From NCBI GenBank assembly GCA_036346405.1, contig CM070563.1:27093600-27157599 (forward strand): 64,000 nucleotides of DNA. The letters run 5' to 3'. A model generated the notes under the pieces. The model had not been told where the DNA came from, did not search any database, and worked only from the letters and a program-made list of their open reading frames with translations. Source of the stretch: Phyllostachys edulis. Taxonomy: Eukaryota; Streptophyta; Magnoliopsida; Poales; Poaceae. The position numbers and the translations under genes were made by a program. The stretch's first letter is position 1. Every line of letters begins with the position of its first letter. Below are positions 34,116-45,440 of the stretch, in pieces.

Positions 34116-34910
34116 TGCTAGCATCGCTTGCTCTCGTGGTGGCACCGGTGCCAACTGATATCTCTCCTCTCCTAGCACCGGTTTTGGAGCACGTCACTGT
34201 TGGCTTAATGGACCCAATAAAATTGCAGTTGCAGACATACATGAGTATCTGTGCGGAAATTTTATTGGACTCCACCGATAGAATCGATAATTGCCTGCCG
34301 GTTACTGGAAATTTTGGACGGAATTTTTGAATTGAAATTTGAAATTTTCTAATGTATAGATGAAATTTATCTACCTTTTGAATTGAAATTCGAATTTAAA
34401 TAAAAATTAGATAAATCTGATTTTTTTTGTCTCGTATGAAATCGATAACACCGGTTGCTGACGACGCCGAAATTTGGCATGGCAACCAAGGAAATCCGCA
34501 GACAATCTGCACAAGACGTGAGAAACCACCATCCTAGCCGTCGTAGGCTGCAAAACTTGCAAGCTCGCGCGCAGCGGAAAAGAGACAAACCTGTGGGGGA
34601 TCGTCGTGCATGCATGGCACGGCTGGCTCCAATGTAACTCCAAGCCAATCGAAAACCACAGACCAGCCGTCGTGCAGGCACTGCATCACTGTGCCACATT
34701 ATGCATGCAGCCACCCTCCTGTTGGCTAGCTACCGATTTCGAGGCTACATTATTTGCGTAGAGAGATCAAATGTACGTAGAGGTAGAGCTGTGAACTTCG
34801 ATGCAACCGTTAAGTTCTCTCACATCTACGCCGCCCATAGCCAGAGTTAATATACCCAGAGGCCAGAGCTAGTAGCTTTGGTTAATCATAAATGGCGCCA
34901 TGCATGCATG
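34116..34910. other. Spacer; nothing recognised
   Basis: Mixed composition. Short frames on the minus strand (34367-34714) have no recognisable family and no codon-use support. Confidence 0.45.
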
Positions 34911-35016
34911 TATTCTCTTCATTCACATGAATACATGGTTTTGAAAAATGTGCAGCCAAACTTTTAAAACTTTTGCTACCGTTATCTTTTAACAAAATTA
35001 GATTGGATACATCAAA

Positions 35017-35047
<31 letters not shown>

Positions 35048-35168
35048 CAAAAAGTATTTCCATTATATCTGATTTTATAAATATATTACAATACAAATTA
35101 TTAGCGAAATTGCGTTTTAAGGACTATATTGATGTACAAGACGACTTTTGTTTTGTGCTACGGAGTAT
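34911..35168. mobile_element. Possible degenerate Stowaway-like MITE
   Basis: The left side reads TATTCTCTTCATTCACATGA and the right side ends CTACGGAGTATA, both loosely like Stowaway termini, with an (AT)n run at 35023-35048 inside. Arms are poorly matched. Confidence 0.35.
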
Positions 35169-35276
35169 ACATACTAGCACTTCATTTATACTTGCTTGGC
35201 AAAAGCTGCGACGAGCTGCTAGCTGCAAGGCCACGGCTGTCTTCGAGTACAGTGCGACGAGCTAGCTAGCTGGGCC

Positions 35277-35674
35277 GAATTCTTTTTTATTTTGGCCCTC
35301 TAACGCCACTTAATTACAAATCTAGCTTTTTTCTTCTTTTTTTTTTTTTGCAAATCTAGCCCCCCTTCCTCTCCTTCCGGCTCGGGGAGCTAAAAGTGGC
35401 TTAACGCTGAAGGGAAGGCTGGCTTGTCATGTGGTGGAGCGCGTGAAGGGCGAGGCCACCTTCCGCGGTGGCCGAGCGCGGGAAGAGCTCGGGGCCACCA
35501 CCTTCCGCGGCCGCCGAGCGCGGAAAGAGCCCTGGCCGTGCGTATTTGTCCCACGGAGTTTCCGTGCTCTCCGAGCGCGGAAGGTGAGGGAGGGGGACTA
35601 GATTTGCAAAAAAAACATGAAGAGAGCTAGATTTGCAATTGAGGCCAGTTAAGGGCTAAAATAAAAAAGAATTT
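35277..35674. mobile_element. Short MULE, perfect 9-bp target duplication
   Basis: AGCTGGGCC flanks both sides (35268-35276 and 35675-35683). The arms begin GAATTCTTTTTTATTTTGGC / AAATTCTTTTTTATTTTAGC and include TTGCAAATCTAG on each side. The core carries CTTCCGCG...GAGCGCGGAA blocks like its neighbours. Confidence 0.93.
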
Positions 35675-35814
35675 AGCTGGGCCAAGCTTTTAGTTTGGCT
35701 GATGTGACATGCAAACGTTTATATAATAGCTTTAGCTAGGTGGCAAATCTGTCGGCGACACTGTTTCGACAAAATACGTACTCCTATAGTACTAAACTAC
35801 TAGTACATAGGTAC

Positions 35815-36547
35815 AGAGGTTTTGGCTGAAATGTTGAGTTTCCGTTTGGTATTTACAGAAATAACAGGGTGCAAATACTTTTTTTGAGATAGATGGATTT
35901 CAGGATTTGTCTTTCTATGTGTCTACGAAATTCATCTATTTATTGTGGCAAATTCTAAATTATTTATTCTAAAAAAATATTATACAATCAAGTCCACTGT
36001 GTAAGGAGCCTTTTAAAAAATTCATAATGTTTGAACCTCATTTTCTATATTGAAAAATTCCTACAAACAGTATACTTAAATGAATTTTCGAGACAAAATC
36101 AGAATGGATAAAATTTTGAAAACATCACACAAGCAAGTACACTATGTTAGGAGGCTCCAAAAAAATTTCATAATTTTTGGAGCTCATTTGCTATATTTAA
36201 AAATTCATAAAAAAAGCATATTTAAATGATTTTTTCCCTTTTAAAAAAAAGGAAAACATGCTACAAGGCGCTCATGACCATGTGGCGTTGGTCACATAAG
36301 CAGTGCTACAAGACGACGGTCGTGTGTGACGTTTTTTAAATATACAAAACTCTTCAAACGAGCTTTTTTCTTAAAATAAAAAAAATAACTCACTGCATGG
36401 CGGTCGTGCGGCAACGCCACCGCACAGCTGCCGTGGAAGTCCTGCTGCACGACGACCGTGCGGTAGGACGCTATTTTTGTAAATACCGTTTGCATCCTAT
36501 CATTTCTGTAAATACCAAACGATAACTCCCATTTCGGGCAAAAACTC
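35815..36547. mobile_element. Short MULE, perfect 9-bp target duplication
   Basis: CATAGGTAC flanks both sides (35806-35814 and 36548-36556). The arms contain CGTTTGGTATTTACAGAAAT (about 35848) and its inverse (about 36500). The interior has an ordered (G)CGGTCGTGCGG/ACGACCGTGCGG palindromic segment at 36395-36475. Non-coding. Confidence 0.92.
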
Positions 36548-37679
36548 CATAGGTACGTGCTCTGTATTTACACGGTGGCACACTGCTTAATTAAATGTTG
36601 TAGAAATAAAGGTGCGTGCCTTCTTTTATATGTAGATCAGTATATTTTTTTAAAATAATCTATTTTTATTGAAATTTCAAAATATTCCGACGATATTTTT
36701 TTACGAAAATATACGTCTGTCGCCCAATGATTGGGCGATTGAAGGAATCGCCGAACAGGTTGGGCGTTCGTTCTGTCGCCGAACCATGGGCGATTGAATT
36801 TGAATCACAAGATTAGGCATGGCGATCAAACCACGCCCAAACCCTAGGACATTTACGCTTGCGATGCGCCTAACAAATGGGCGACAGTCCAATACCAACC
36901 CTAAGGCGATAGGAGGTCCAACTGCTTTTACTTTTTAATTATTGTTTAATTGAGTTGTAATGAATATTACATTTTGTAGGTGAATTAAATTTAGCAAATC
37001 TGATTGTATCATGTTATTTATTTTGAAAATAATAGTGTTGTGACAATGTTGGTTGGTCTGCATTTTGTTATTTTATTACAATATCATGGGTACGAAATTT
37101 GTCGACTCCACAATAACATTTTGTGATCGTTGTATATTGTTGTAGTGCGGTAAATTTCATTGAATTTTGTGAGGACGATTGAGATAGTAATGATATGTAA
37201 GTACAAAGGTAAGTGATATTACGATGCGCGAGGGAGTCTCTCCTCGATGAAGTCATCTGAACGTATATGCGTATGTAGGCACGTAGTCGATGTCGTACTT
37301 TATGGAGCTTATACGTAATATGAGTGAAGGGCTAAGAACGCCACAGATTATGAAGATACCATAAAATATGGAGGATTCAATGTCGGTGTAATGGTTCTTT
37401 CTGGGATTCCACTAGACGAGGCATACTTGGAATATAGTCTTGCTTTGATGGGTCTCCGGAACCAGAACTACATTAGAGTCCGCGTACAGAAGCACATTAC
37501 ACGTAGTCACATGGCATGATGGTTCGGCTAATTGCTTTAGTCATCCTCGCTACTACTACGGTACATTGTGACATAAGCATCCGGACCATGTAAGTATACA
37601 TGCCTTTAGTGGATAGTAAAAAACATGGGGGGTAGGACGGGGGACTACTACGTAATGACCGACTTCATTGCAGGACCGG

Positions 37680-38449
37680 GGCCATTTTCCTTCCTTGCCA
37701 CCGGCGTTGAACTCCTCGCCGCCTTCCCTTCCCTTGTCATGGGAGTGTCCACGTCGGTCGGTATATCAAGTCGTCCATATCCTCGCGATTCCATGATGTA
37801 AGTGCATCAGATATTTAAAATTGTAAGAAGGATTTACATTCTTCATAACTCACGCCGTCGACACGGATTACGCCCGGCGACCGGATACGTTGTGGCGGCC
37901 GCTCACCAAGATGAGCCTTTTCCTTGCCCTTGTCGCGGGACTATCCACGTCGGTCGGTATGTCGAAGTCATCCATGTCCTGCGATTCCGTGATGTAAGGG
38001 CACCAGATAGTGAAAATCGAAGAATGATGTAAATTCTTCAGAACTCACGTTGTCCATACGGATTACGCCGGGCATCGGATACGTTGTGGCGGCCGGGTCA
38101 ACCGCGATGAGCCTTTCCTTGCCTTTGTCGCGGATCGTGCACGTTAATGGTATGTCAAGTCGCCCATGTCCCGCAATTGTATGATGGATGTAAGTACCGC
38201 ATGCAGAGAAACCTTACGTAATAAGGATGTAAACTCTTCATAATCGACGCCATCGATATGGATTATGCCCAGGCAAGTACTGGGCTCCTTCGGTGCCTCC
38301 TCAACAGGGTCCGGTACGTAAGGTTTCTACCGCACAAAGTTCTCGGCCCGCACCGAATAGTTTAGCATGTACTTCTACTCGATGAATGCCCTGTCGTACA
38401 TCTCCGCCGCCGATCCATCGAAGAAGTGACAGCGCATCTCGGCCGCCAT
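37680..38449 (-). pseudogene. Repeat-protein-like gene relic inside the MULE, three units of about 195 bp
   Basis: On the minus strand an ATG at 38449-38447 opens MAAEMRCHFFDGSAAEMYDR, followed by TAG stops and PDPVEEAPKEPSTCLGIIHID. Downstream, the block GVIRxDxVxxEEFxS recurs three times (near 38257, 38055 and 37858). Each is followed by a stretch related to GHGRLDIPLTCTIRDKGKERL (20 residues shown in part) and spaced 194-202 bp, so frames drift. Nucleotide markers CCACGTCGGTCGGTAT at 37748 and 37945, and GCACGTTAATGGTATG at 38139, show the same period. I do not recognise the family. Confidence 0.55.
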
Positions 38450-40400
38450 TACGTGGGGATGAAGTTAAAATTTGAAGAATTCAACGTTGGGAGAGGAAAA
38501 TCGATATGCGTGAAAGAGACGCTACGATATAGTGCCCGCATGTGTAGTGCGCCGCCGCGGTGTTCAGGTGTGTGGATCAATGATCTCTGCCGGTTCGCCA
38601 CACACACACTGCGGGATCGAAAAACATGGTGGTACTGGAGCATCTTTCATTGATTTATCTGGGTATTGCAGCTGTTTCCTCTTCTGCTTAAGCCAGTTTT
38701 GCTTCTGCAACATCCTCGCGTAAAAGTGTCTCGAAGAGTCCATAGCTGGGTATCTGTTGTGTAGTGTTGTGTAGAGTTGGGTTTGGTTTAACCCCCTTTT
38801 ATAAGGCCCATGGTTGGCATGATGTGGTTAATTTCATGCAGAGCGAGAGTCTGTTTTTAATTTCTGAAAAGCTGAGGAGGTAGAGTGTTGTCATGTCCAT
38901 CTCGAAAGCCGGTGAGGCATAGTGTTGTCATGTCTTACTTTGTAGTGAGAAGTCATGCCTTGCTTTATGAGTCTTGTCTTATCGGTCGAAAAGTTTGGCG
39001 AGGCGAGTGTTGTCACGCTTTTTCTTTGCGAGTCTTGTCTTTTCGGTCTTAAAAGTGGCGAGGTGGTCAGGTTGTCAAGTCGATCCGAAAAGCCTAACCC
39101 TAAACCTAAGCCCTAAAGCGCAAAGTTGTCTCCTTTGGTCTTATCATCTGCAATAAAGCAAACATTGAGTGCAACCGAACCTCCGTGGCATGGTACTCCC
39201 ATGGCGATTCGTGCTCATCATGCGTACATAGACCCTCGGCACAAACTGCTCCATTCACGGGGATGGGAGCTCCGTCCTCATCGGAATCGCCTCGTCGCCT
39301 TCTTGTAAAGCTTCCTCTTCACCAAGGCCATCCGATTAAATGCCGCTTCCATTTGATGCAATATGTAATCCCTATGCTCTCCTTCATCACCGTCTGTAGG
39401 CTCACCATGCGGTGCCCGATCTTCCTCTCTGTATGTACTGCGTTGGGCTCATCACAAGTAACATTCTCTCAACTCTTCAGAACCTGACCCTCGGGTCCTC
39501 TTCTTCACCAACATGTTGGGCACCCGAGTCGCCGCAACACCCGGATGATATCCCGGGGGGCCCTGACTGACTTCTTTTGGTCATGGTTGCACAAGTATCA
39601 CACACTCATATCCACAAATACGACATCCTTCTATAAAGCCCTTCCACACCGCCAGGCGATCGTCTTCTCAACTCCCACCGATGTTCGTGGGAGACCGGTT
39701 CCAAAGCCCTTGTATGTCGACGCAGACACCTCGGGGTTCAAAGAGAAGCGTGGGTCACCGATGCTTCACATCTTCGATTAGGCATTCTCGCCATCCGGGT
39801 GTACCAGAGTGGCTTGCCGAAAACTGCTCAAGTCAACACCGCACAGACCTTCACGAACGGTGCCAACACCGTAATGCACTTTCAATGTAGTGGGTACAGG
39901 CATGACTTATTGTATGGCTGCAAATATTTCCAACATTGCAATTAGTCACCATAACGCACGACATGCAAGTATTGCTACATTGTAATTTACATTTGTAAGG
40001 CCCTTCGCCTATCGTCCACAACTACACGATAGCATGATCAAGACGTCATTCATTCCCTAAGGCAGAGGCCACAATGAACGTGTAGTACGATATTCAGATT
40101 CAACTTACAAACCGAGCTATTCCATAGCAGGCATTATTCGATTCGGACGCTAACTTGCAATCCGAAATGCTACAAGTGGCATTCCGGTCTTCTACCAATT
40201 ACGTAAGTCAGTTAGTTCATACTAATTTACTTGTACTAATTAGTTTATACAAATAATTCATCCTCCTTATGCGCTCGGTCACGCATTATTCACCCAATAA
40301 TAATCGGCCACGCACATACCGATACTATTATAATACATCTCACAAACAGCACTAATAATACTCCCTCACAGACTATTTTTTTTGTAACTAAAGTTTTTAT
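38450..40400. other. Interior of the MULE without an identified gene
   Basis: 38860-39080 contains degenerate GAGTGTTGTCATGTC / GAGTCTTGTCTTNTCGGTC repeats. 39180-39890 is open in long plus-strand frames (for example ALTDFFWSWLHKYHTLISTN and DVRGRPVPKPLYVDADTSGF) that I cannot assign. The rest is non-coding. Confidence 0.4.
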
Positions 40401-40407
40401 TGCTACT

Positions 40408-40671
40408 ACTTACATACAAATCAATAACATTTCGATTTTCTATTTTTTTCTCTAACCACAATTTCCTACGGGTGCTACTATACTACTCATTTAACTAAAT
40501 AAACTATTTACCTACCCAAAAAAATACACTACAAAATACACTTACGTACAAATCAACAACATTTCGATTTTCTACTTTTTTTTTCTAACTACAGTTTCCT
40601 ACGAGCGCTACTTATACCTACTATTTTAACTAACTAAATACCTACTTAAAAAAATACAATACAAAATAAAT
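40408..40671. repeat. Tandem duplication, unit 132 bp, two copies
   Basis: ACTTACATACAAATCAATAA (40408) and ACTTACGTACAAATCAACAA (40540) start two similar units, each running through ACATTTCGATTTTCTA, TTTCCTACG and a poly-A-rich end. Confidence 0.85.
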
Positions 40672-41262
40672 CAAACTTACCTCGAAATCCAAGTTTTCCT
40701 CCTCCTCTCCCTCTCCTCCCCTTCTCTTTTTCCTCCCTTTTCCTCTCCTCTCCTCTCTTTTTCCTCTCCTCTCCTCTCTTTCTTCTCCATGTAGTCACGA
40801 TCGCTTATGCTCTCATGAAATGAATCGCCGGGGACCAAGCCCACAAGATATATAGGCAATCCATCGCCAAGACCGTTGAGGCGGATCGAACATGCAATCC
40901 ATGCAGTTAGGCGATCGATCCTATCGCCCAACGGTGCGGCGACTGTAATGATGACGTCAACGGTCCGGCTTCTGTGCAGTTTTAAAGCCGAACGGTTGGG
41001 CAATAGGCTTGCAGTCGCCCAACCATTGGGCGATAGGCTCGAGTCGCCCAACCATTGGGCAACAGACGTATATTTCCGTAAAAAAAATATCGCCGGAATA
41101 TTTTTGAAATTTCGAATAAAAAATAGATTATTTTTTAAAAAAATTCTAGATCAGTATACGCAGATGAGATTTGTACTACATACAAGTGTATATGTCAATG
41201 CAAAATTACAAAATGAAGGCCTTGTGCGTACTTGTTTTTACACTACTAGCAGTAGATATATA

Positions 41263-41516
41263 CTCCTGGTTCCAAATGTAAGTTATTTAGGATATCGACA
41301 CGATTCTAAGGTGACGCTTTGATCATCAATTTATATGAAAATATGATGGTTCAAATAAAAATAATTATGCATTATGAAAAATATATTTCATTATGGATCT
41401 ACTATTATCAATTTTATGTTGTTAATCTTGGTAATTGTTTATATATTTATGGTCAAATATTTTTAGGTTTGACCAACACAGATTCTATAATGACTTACAT
41501 TTGGAATCTGAGATAG
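41263..41516. mobile_element. Stowaway-like MITE, 254 bp
   Basis: Left end CTCCTGGTTCCAAATGTAAG, right end read inward CTATCTCAGATTCCAAATGT, with TA on both sides (41261-41262, 41517-41518). The interior CGCTTTGATCATC and GGTCAAATATTTTTAGG fit the family pattern. Confidence 0.75.
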
Positions 41517-41518
41517 TA

Positions 41519-42225
41519 TATACTTGGCTACATGCGCCTTTAGGTGATGTTGAATTGGAGTTTTTGGTCGTATTGGCGCTTTTCCACCGTGTATTTGCAA
41601 GAATGGCTGTCGTCGTCCATTTTTTTTTTTGCAAAAATAGAACATTGCCACACGATCATCACGTGGTCGTCACCTGCAAGCCAACACCTGCCCGCTGTTG
41701 CATGGCCACCGTGCGGTGGAGGCGCTCCCGCGCGGCCACCGTGCAACCAGCCCTCCCATCCCACCACGTGCCACCTGCCGCACGGCTACCATGCGGTGCC
41801 CGCCCACCACGTCCTCCTGTCCTGCACGGCCACCGTGCGGTGCCTACCCGCACCCACCCACCACGCGCCCTCCCTTCCCCCTCTCGCATGCACGACCCAC
41901 CCCTCTCGCCACGTACCATCCCAGCCAAAAAAATCCGCAAAAAACCAGTCCAGTTCTCTGGAGAAACAAAAAACCGCCAGTTTTAAGTCCATCTGTCATT
42001 CGGATAAGCATTGGAAGCCAGAACCCTCCCCTTCGATCCAACGCCCGGCCTCTCCCCCGGTCAATTCCATCGGTCGATGTCGTTAGTTTATTCCTCGTCC
42101 TGTCGTTGTCACATCACTATCTGATGCATGCATGCAAATTTCCATTAGCTCGCGCGAGGGAAGGATTCCCTCCCGCAGCGGCTATAAATTAGCAAGCGAG
42201 TGAGCGCGATTTCATTTCGCTGTCA

Positions 42226-42263
<38 letters not shown>

Positions 42264-42619
42264 CTCTCAGTCGCTCTCTGGCTCTGTCGAATAAATTTTC
42301 GGGGACATTTTAGCATTATTGACCGCCGTCATTAGAAGCCATTTTAACAAGTAATTTTTATCTATGTCGTTTTTTCGTCATTTGTAAATTCTTTATTAAC
42401 TGCGTACTTAAATAATTGTAATTTTCCAAGCGAACCTATTGTAGGCATTCTAACCGGTCGGTAGATGAGTACTTAGGACTACTTTGGGAAGGAAGGATAG
42501 TTAGAGGGCTTTTAAAAATGTATATGTATTTTGTTCTGCTCTTTACTTATCATTCCAGCTTTGTACTTGTGTTTTACGTCCTACTAGGTTACTTACACTC
42601 TTCTTGTTCAAAAGTATAG
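41519..42619. other. Non-coding stretch with GC-rich and CT-rich parts
   Basis: 41640-41900 has repeated GCCACCGTGCGGTG blocks, open in several frames without protein character, and may be another MULE-type core. 42230-42259 is (CT)n. 42260-42619 reads like a leader sequence before the frame starting at 42621. No terminal repeats located. Confidence 0.4.
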
Positions 42620-42620
42620 A

Positions 42621-43232
42621 TGATGGGACCGACAGGGCTAGAGCGCTGGGACTACCACACCCACGGGGAGGACCCGTGCCCGTGTGGGGGCTACACCGAG
42701 GTGATCCACCAGCTGCTCCTGCACCTACAGTACCGTCACCGTCCCATTTACAGAGGATGCAAGACCAGAGAGGGCGAGCAGGAGGCCTGGACTGTAGAAG
42801 TGTTCCTCTACGCCCGTGAGGGGGAGTTCGTGCCCTGTACTTTCTGCACTGAGCACAAGCGGAGTCCCTCTACCTTCGCAGTTTAGGACGCAACTCGCCA
42901 GGCCATCCTACGTTTGTGCGATATCCACAGTGACCTGATGATCTCCACCCCCTTCACTTTCTACCCCTTCCTCCAGGAAGGAGAGCCCCACTGCGACGTC
43001 CGCAGCACAACAACAGTGGAGGACCCATACCTAACTCACCATGTGCAGCTGATGCGAGCTCAAGACAGCGAATACGTTTAGGCGCTCAGAGAGATCACAG
43101 AGCTCCGACAAACCCTCACCGCTAGTGAGGCAGACGCTGAGACCCTCCGCTCCTAGTTGGATGAGCGGGAGACGGCCCTAACAACTGCAGAGAGTGAGAG
43201 GGCAGCAGTCGTCTCCGATCTTGCCAGGGAGA
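42621..43232 (+). pseudogene. Unidentified transposon-associated ORF, cut by the CACTA element
   Basis: Starts MMGPTGLERWDYHTHGEDPC and continues PCGGYTEVIHQLLLHLQYRH, then RGCKTREGEQEAWTVEVFLY and VPCTFCTEHKRSPSTFAV. The frame goes on through three in-frame TAGs (42884, 43079, 43154), each where Gln would fit, into a coiled-coil-like tail (ALREITELRQTLTASEADAE and DERETALTTAESERAAVVSD). It stops abruptly at the CACTA border, 43233. I have an impression of similar hypothetical proteins in grass retroelement-rich DNA but cannot name a family. Confidence 0.5.
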
Positions 43233-43249
43233 CACTAGTACATACAGGC

Positions 43250-43700
43250 TCATCACAAACGGTTCGGAATCGTCATCACGACGCGTTTTTGAACCGCTCG
43301 AATTTGTATGTCCGTGATAATGACGGTTATCCTGCAGCGGTTCAAAAATCATCGTGATATGGCATAACTGAGCGGTTTTTGTTGAAACCATCTGTGAAGG
43401 TATAGTATCACGAGCGGTTCCCATTAAAAATCGTCGTGATACGAGGATATCACGACGGTGCTATTTCCAAACCATTCGTGATATCTACGTATCACTGCAT
43501 TTATTTTTAATGGGAACCGCTCAGGATATTATACCTTCACAAACGGTTTCAACAAAAACCGCTCAGGATATTATATCTTCACGCACGGTTTCAACAAAAA
43601 GCTGCTCGTGATAGATCTTTATACCTAACTAATTTTATGGTTTGTAAATAGAACCGACATACCTTCACGCATTTCGTTTTAAAAAAACTGTCTGTGATAG
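43250..43700. repeat. CACTA subterminal repeat cluster
   Basis: Repeated short motifs around (T)CACGANNGGTT and GAACCGCTC, including an inverted pair GGTATAGTATCACGAGCGGT / ACCGCTCAGGATATTATACC near 43398 and 43518. Non-coding. Confidence 0.75.
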
Positions 43701-44479
43701 TTCATTATACCTAACTACTTTTTTTTTGATTTTTGGCTAGCCTCAGGAATTGCTAGCCCTGCCCTCTGAAAACAAGCATGCATAAAATAGATACATCACA
43801 GATAATCAATTGTTGACAACTCAAAGTGATCATTACTCAAAATAAATTACAAAAGAATTTGTTCAAGTATTGTCGCTATAGTTACAATTGGATTACAATT
43901 GAATCAATTGTTAGCAGGTGGTTGAGAGGTGTCGACGGGGTGAAACTCTGCATCGGCGATGGAGTGAAACTCTCCGTTGACGTTAATGATCTGTGTCTTG
44001 ATGAAGGCGCAGAGCCTCCCTCGAATGTTCGTGACCTCATTCGCAACGAGTGCATCTAAACCTATGATCAAGCCCTGTCGCTAGCAAGAGTAAAGTGGTA
44101 AGCATATATATTTAAATTTATAATTAGGAAATAATTACTTCGAGATTGACAAACCTTGGGATCCTTCATCTTAGCACAAATGATTTGCTCCATATGATGG
44201 CAAATGTAGAATGCACATAGGTGATCTATTTTTTTTGCTGGCGGCACTGCAAAAATAGAATTACATATATAGGTATAGTCAGTTCGAGACGCATTATTAA
44301 GAAGTATGATATAGGATTATTGTGTTGTAGCGCGTACTGGAAATCGCGTCCTGTGTGTTAGTGTGGCGTTCGATCCCTTGTATGATCCTCCTTTGGCAAC
44401 ATAGGCGATGAACGACTTACATGATTACAAAAAGTTATCCTCGGCTATTTCAAACGAAGGAAGACTACAATAGAGTTAT
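43701..44479. other. CACTA interior without clear coding sequence
   Basis: Between the subterminal repeats and the peptidase relic. Minus-strand segments near 44160-44240 (AFYICHHMEQIICAKMKD) are coding-like and may be the C-terminal continuation of the peptidase gene. Confidence 0.4.
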
Positions 44480-45088
44480 GTATGGAGGAAATGAGCATAC
44501 CTATCGAGTATTCCTTTCAAAATGCTGAAGTCATGCTTTTTGCTGATTAGGGAATCAAGATATATTACCTTGTTCCTCTTTGGTATAATGACTAAAAGGA
44601 TCCAGTGGAACCTACTCATGTATATCGCTATAGTCATTTAACCTAAGTTCGTGCTGCGTATAAAGCTCAAATGAAATTTATATAGCAAGTAGTGAAGCAC
44701 TTACTCTTGGTTGAAGGGCACCACTATGTAGTCCTTGTCGTCCTGACGAAGCAATGCCGCCGTTATGTATTTCTCGACGAAGGATATGTCTTCTTCGATG
44801 GTTTGCATAGAGACCACGTGTGGGTCAAGGAAACCCACCGGTTCATCAACTTCCTGGGCTTTTCTCATCATGTATCTATACATAAGCAATGAGTTGTGAT
44901 ATTTATCAGTACTACATGAATGTAGAACTTGATTGTACACACTTACAGTGTCCAACATCGTAGAAGCAAGGCATCGAGGGCAGTGAGGTTGAATAGGTCG
45001 TATAAGTCGTTGAAACCCACAACGAAGTGGCCTGGCCCGTTGAAGAAATGCTCATACTTGCATCTGACGGTGATTCCAGTATCGCACC
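44480..45088 (-). pseudogene. CACTA-encoded Ulp1/C48-type cysteine peptidase region
   Basis: Minus strand: FFNGPGHFVVGFNDLYDLFN, TALDALLLRCWTL, then VGFLDPHVVSMQTIEEDISF and KYITAALLRQDDKDYIVVPF. After a probable intron (about 44700-44612) comes HWILLVIIPKRNKVIYLDSL. The last block carries the His (HW) and Asp (YLDS) of the C48 triad. In grass CACTA elements this domain is commonly fused to or follows the transposase-associated protein. The N-terminal continuation is cut at 45089, where CACTACTACAGAAAAG, itself CACTA-end-like, begins. Non-functional here. Confidence 0.78.
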
Positions 45089-45294
45089 CACTACTACAGA
45101 AAAGGTCTTCCGCTGCGGTTGTTAAAACGCCATCACGCATAGCCAGTGAGCCGCCTCGAGTTTATGGGTCAATGATGACATGAGGTCATCACAGCATGCT
45201 TTTCAAACCATCTGTGATGCATACTATCACGAGATGGTTATTAATCGAGAATCATTTGTGATAGGCAACTATCATAGACGGTTTGTGGCCGAAA
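45089..45294. mobile_element. Second CACTA-like end with subterminal motifs
   Basis: CACTACTACAGAAAAGGTC at 45089 is a textbook-like CACTA terminus. It is followed by AACCATCTGTGATG, ACTATCACGAGATGG and TAGACGGTTTGTGG motifs. It appears inserted in the peptidase gene. A partner end was not found before the Tekay element. Confidence 0.55.
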
Positions 45295-45355
45295 ATGATG
45301 ATTTTCTCTATAAAGCCTCCAGCGGTGGTCGCTTGTGCCATTAAAACCGTGTGTG

Positions 45356-45440
<85 letters not shown>

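Larger units (their letters stand above)
36644..41148. mobile_element. MULE of 4.5 kb with long terminal inverted repeats, 9-bp target duplication
   Basis: GATCAGTAT flanks both sides (36635-36643 and 41149-41157), within a 12-base identity. The arms run at least 130 bp: both carry TTTTTTTAAAATAATCTAT / TTTTTTTAAAAAATAATCTA, then AATATTCCGRCGATATTTTT, AAATATACGTCTGT and CGCCCAATSRTTGGGCGA. No MULE transposase was found inside. The interior has a tandem-repeat coding relic (37680-38449), degenerate repeats (38860-39080), an unassigned coding-like stretch (39180-39890), a 132-bp tandem duplication and a CT-rich tract (40690-40795). Confidence 0.9.

Noticed and set aside
40677..41051. 124-codon minus-strand frame with Glu/Arg-rich tail
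   Set aside because: It spans the MULE inverted end and a CT-rich tract; not a gene.
41435..42192. Overlapping plus-strand Pro/His-rich frames
   Set aside because: Repeated GCCACCGTGCGGTG blocks keep several frames open at once; no family character.
43250..43700. CRISPR-like repeat array
   Set aside because: Repeats are short, degenerate and in both orientations; this is a CACTA subterminal region in plant DNA.
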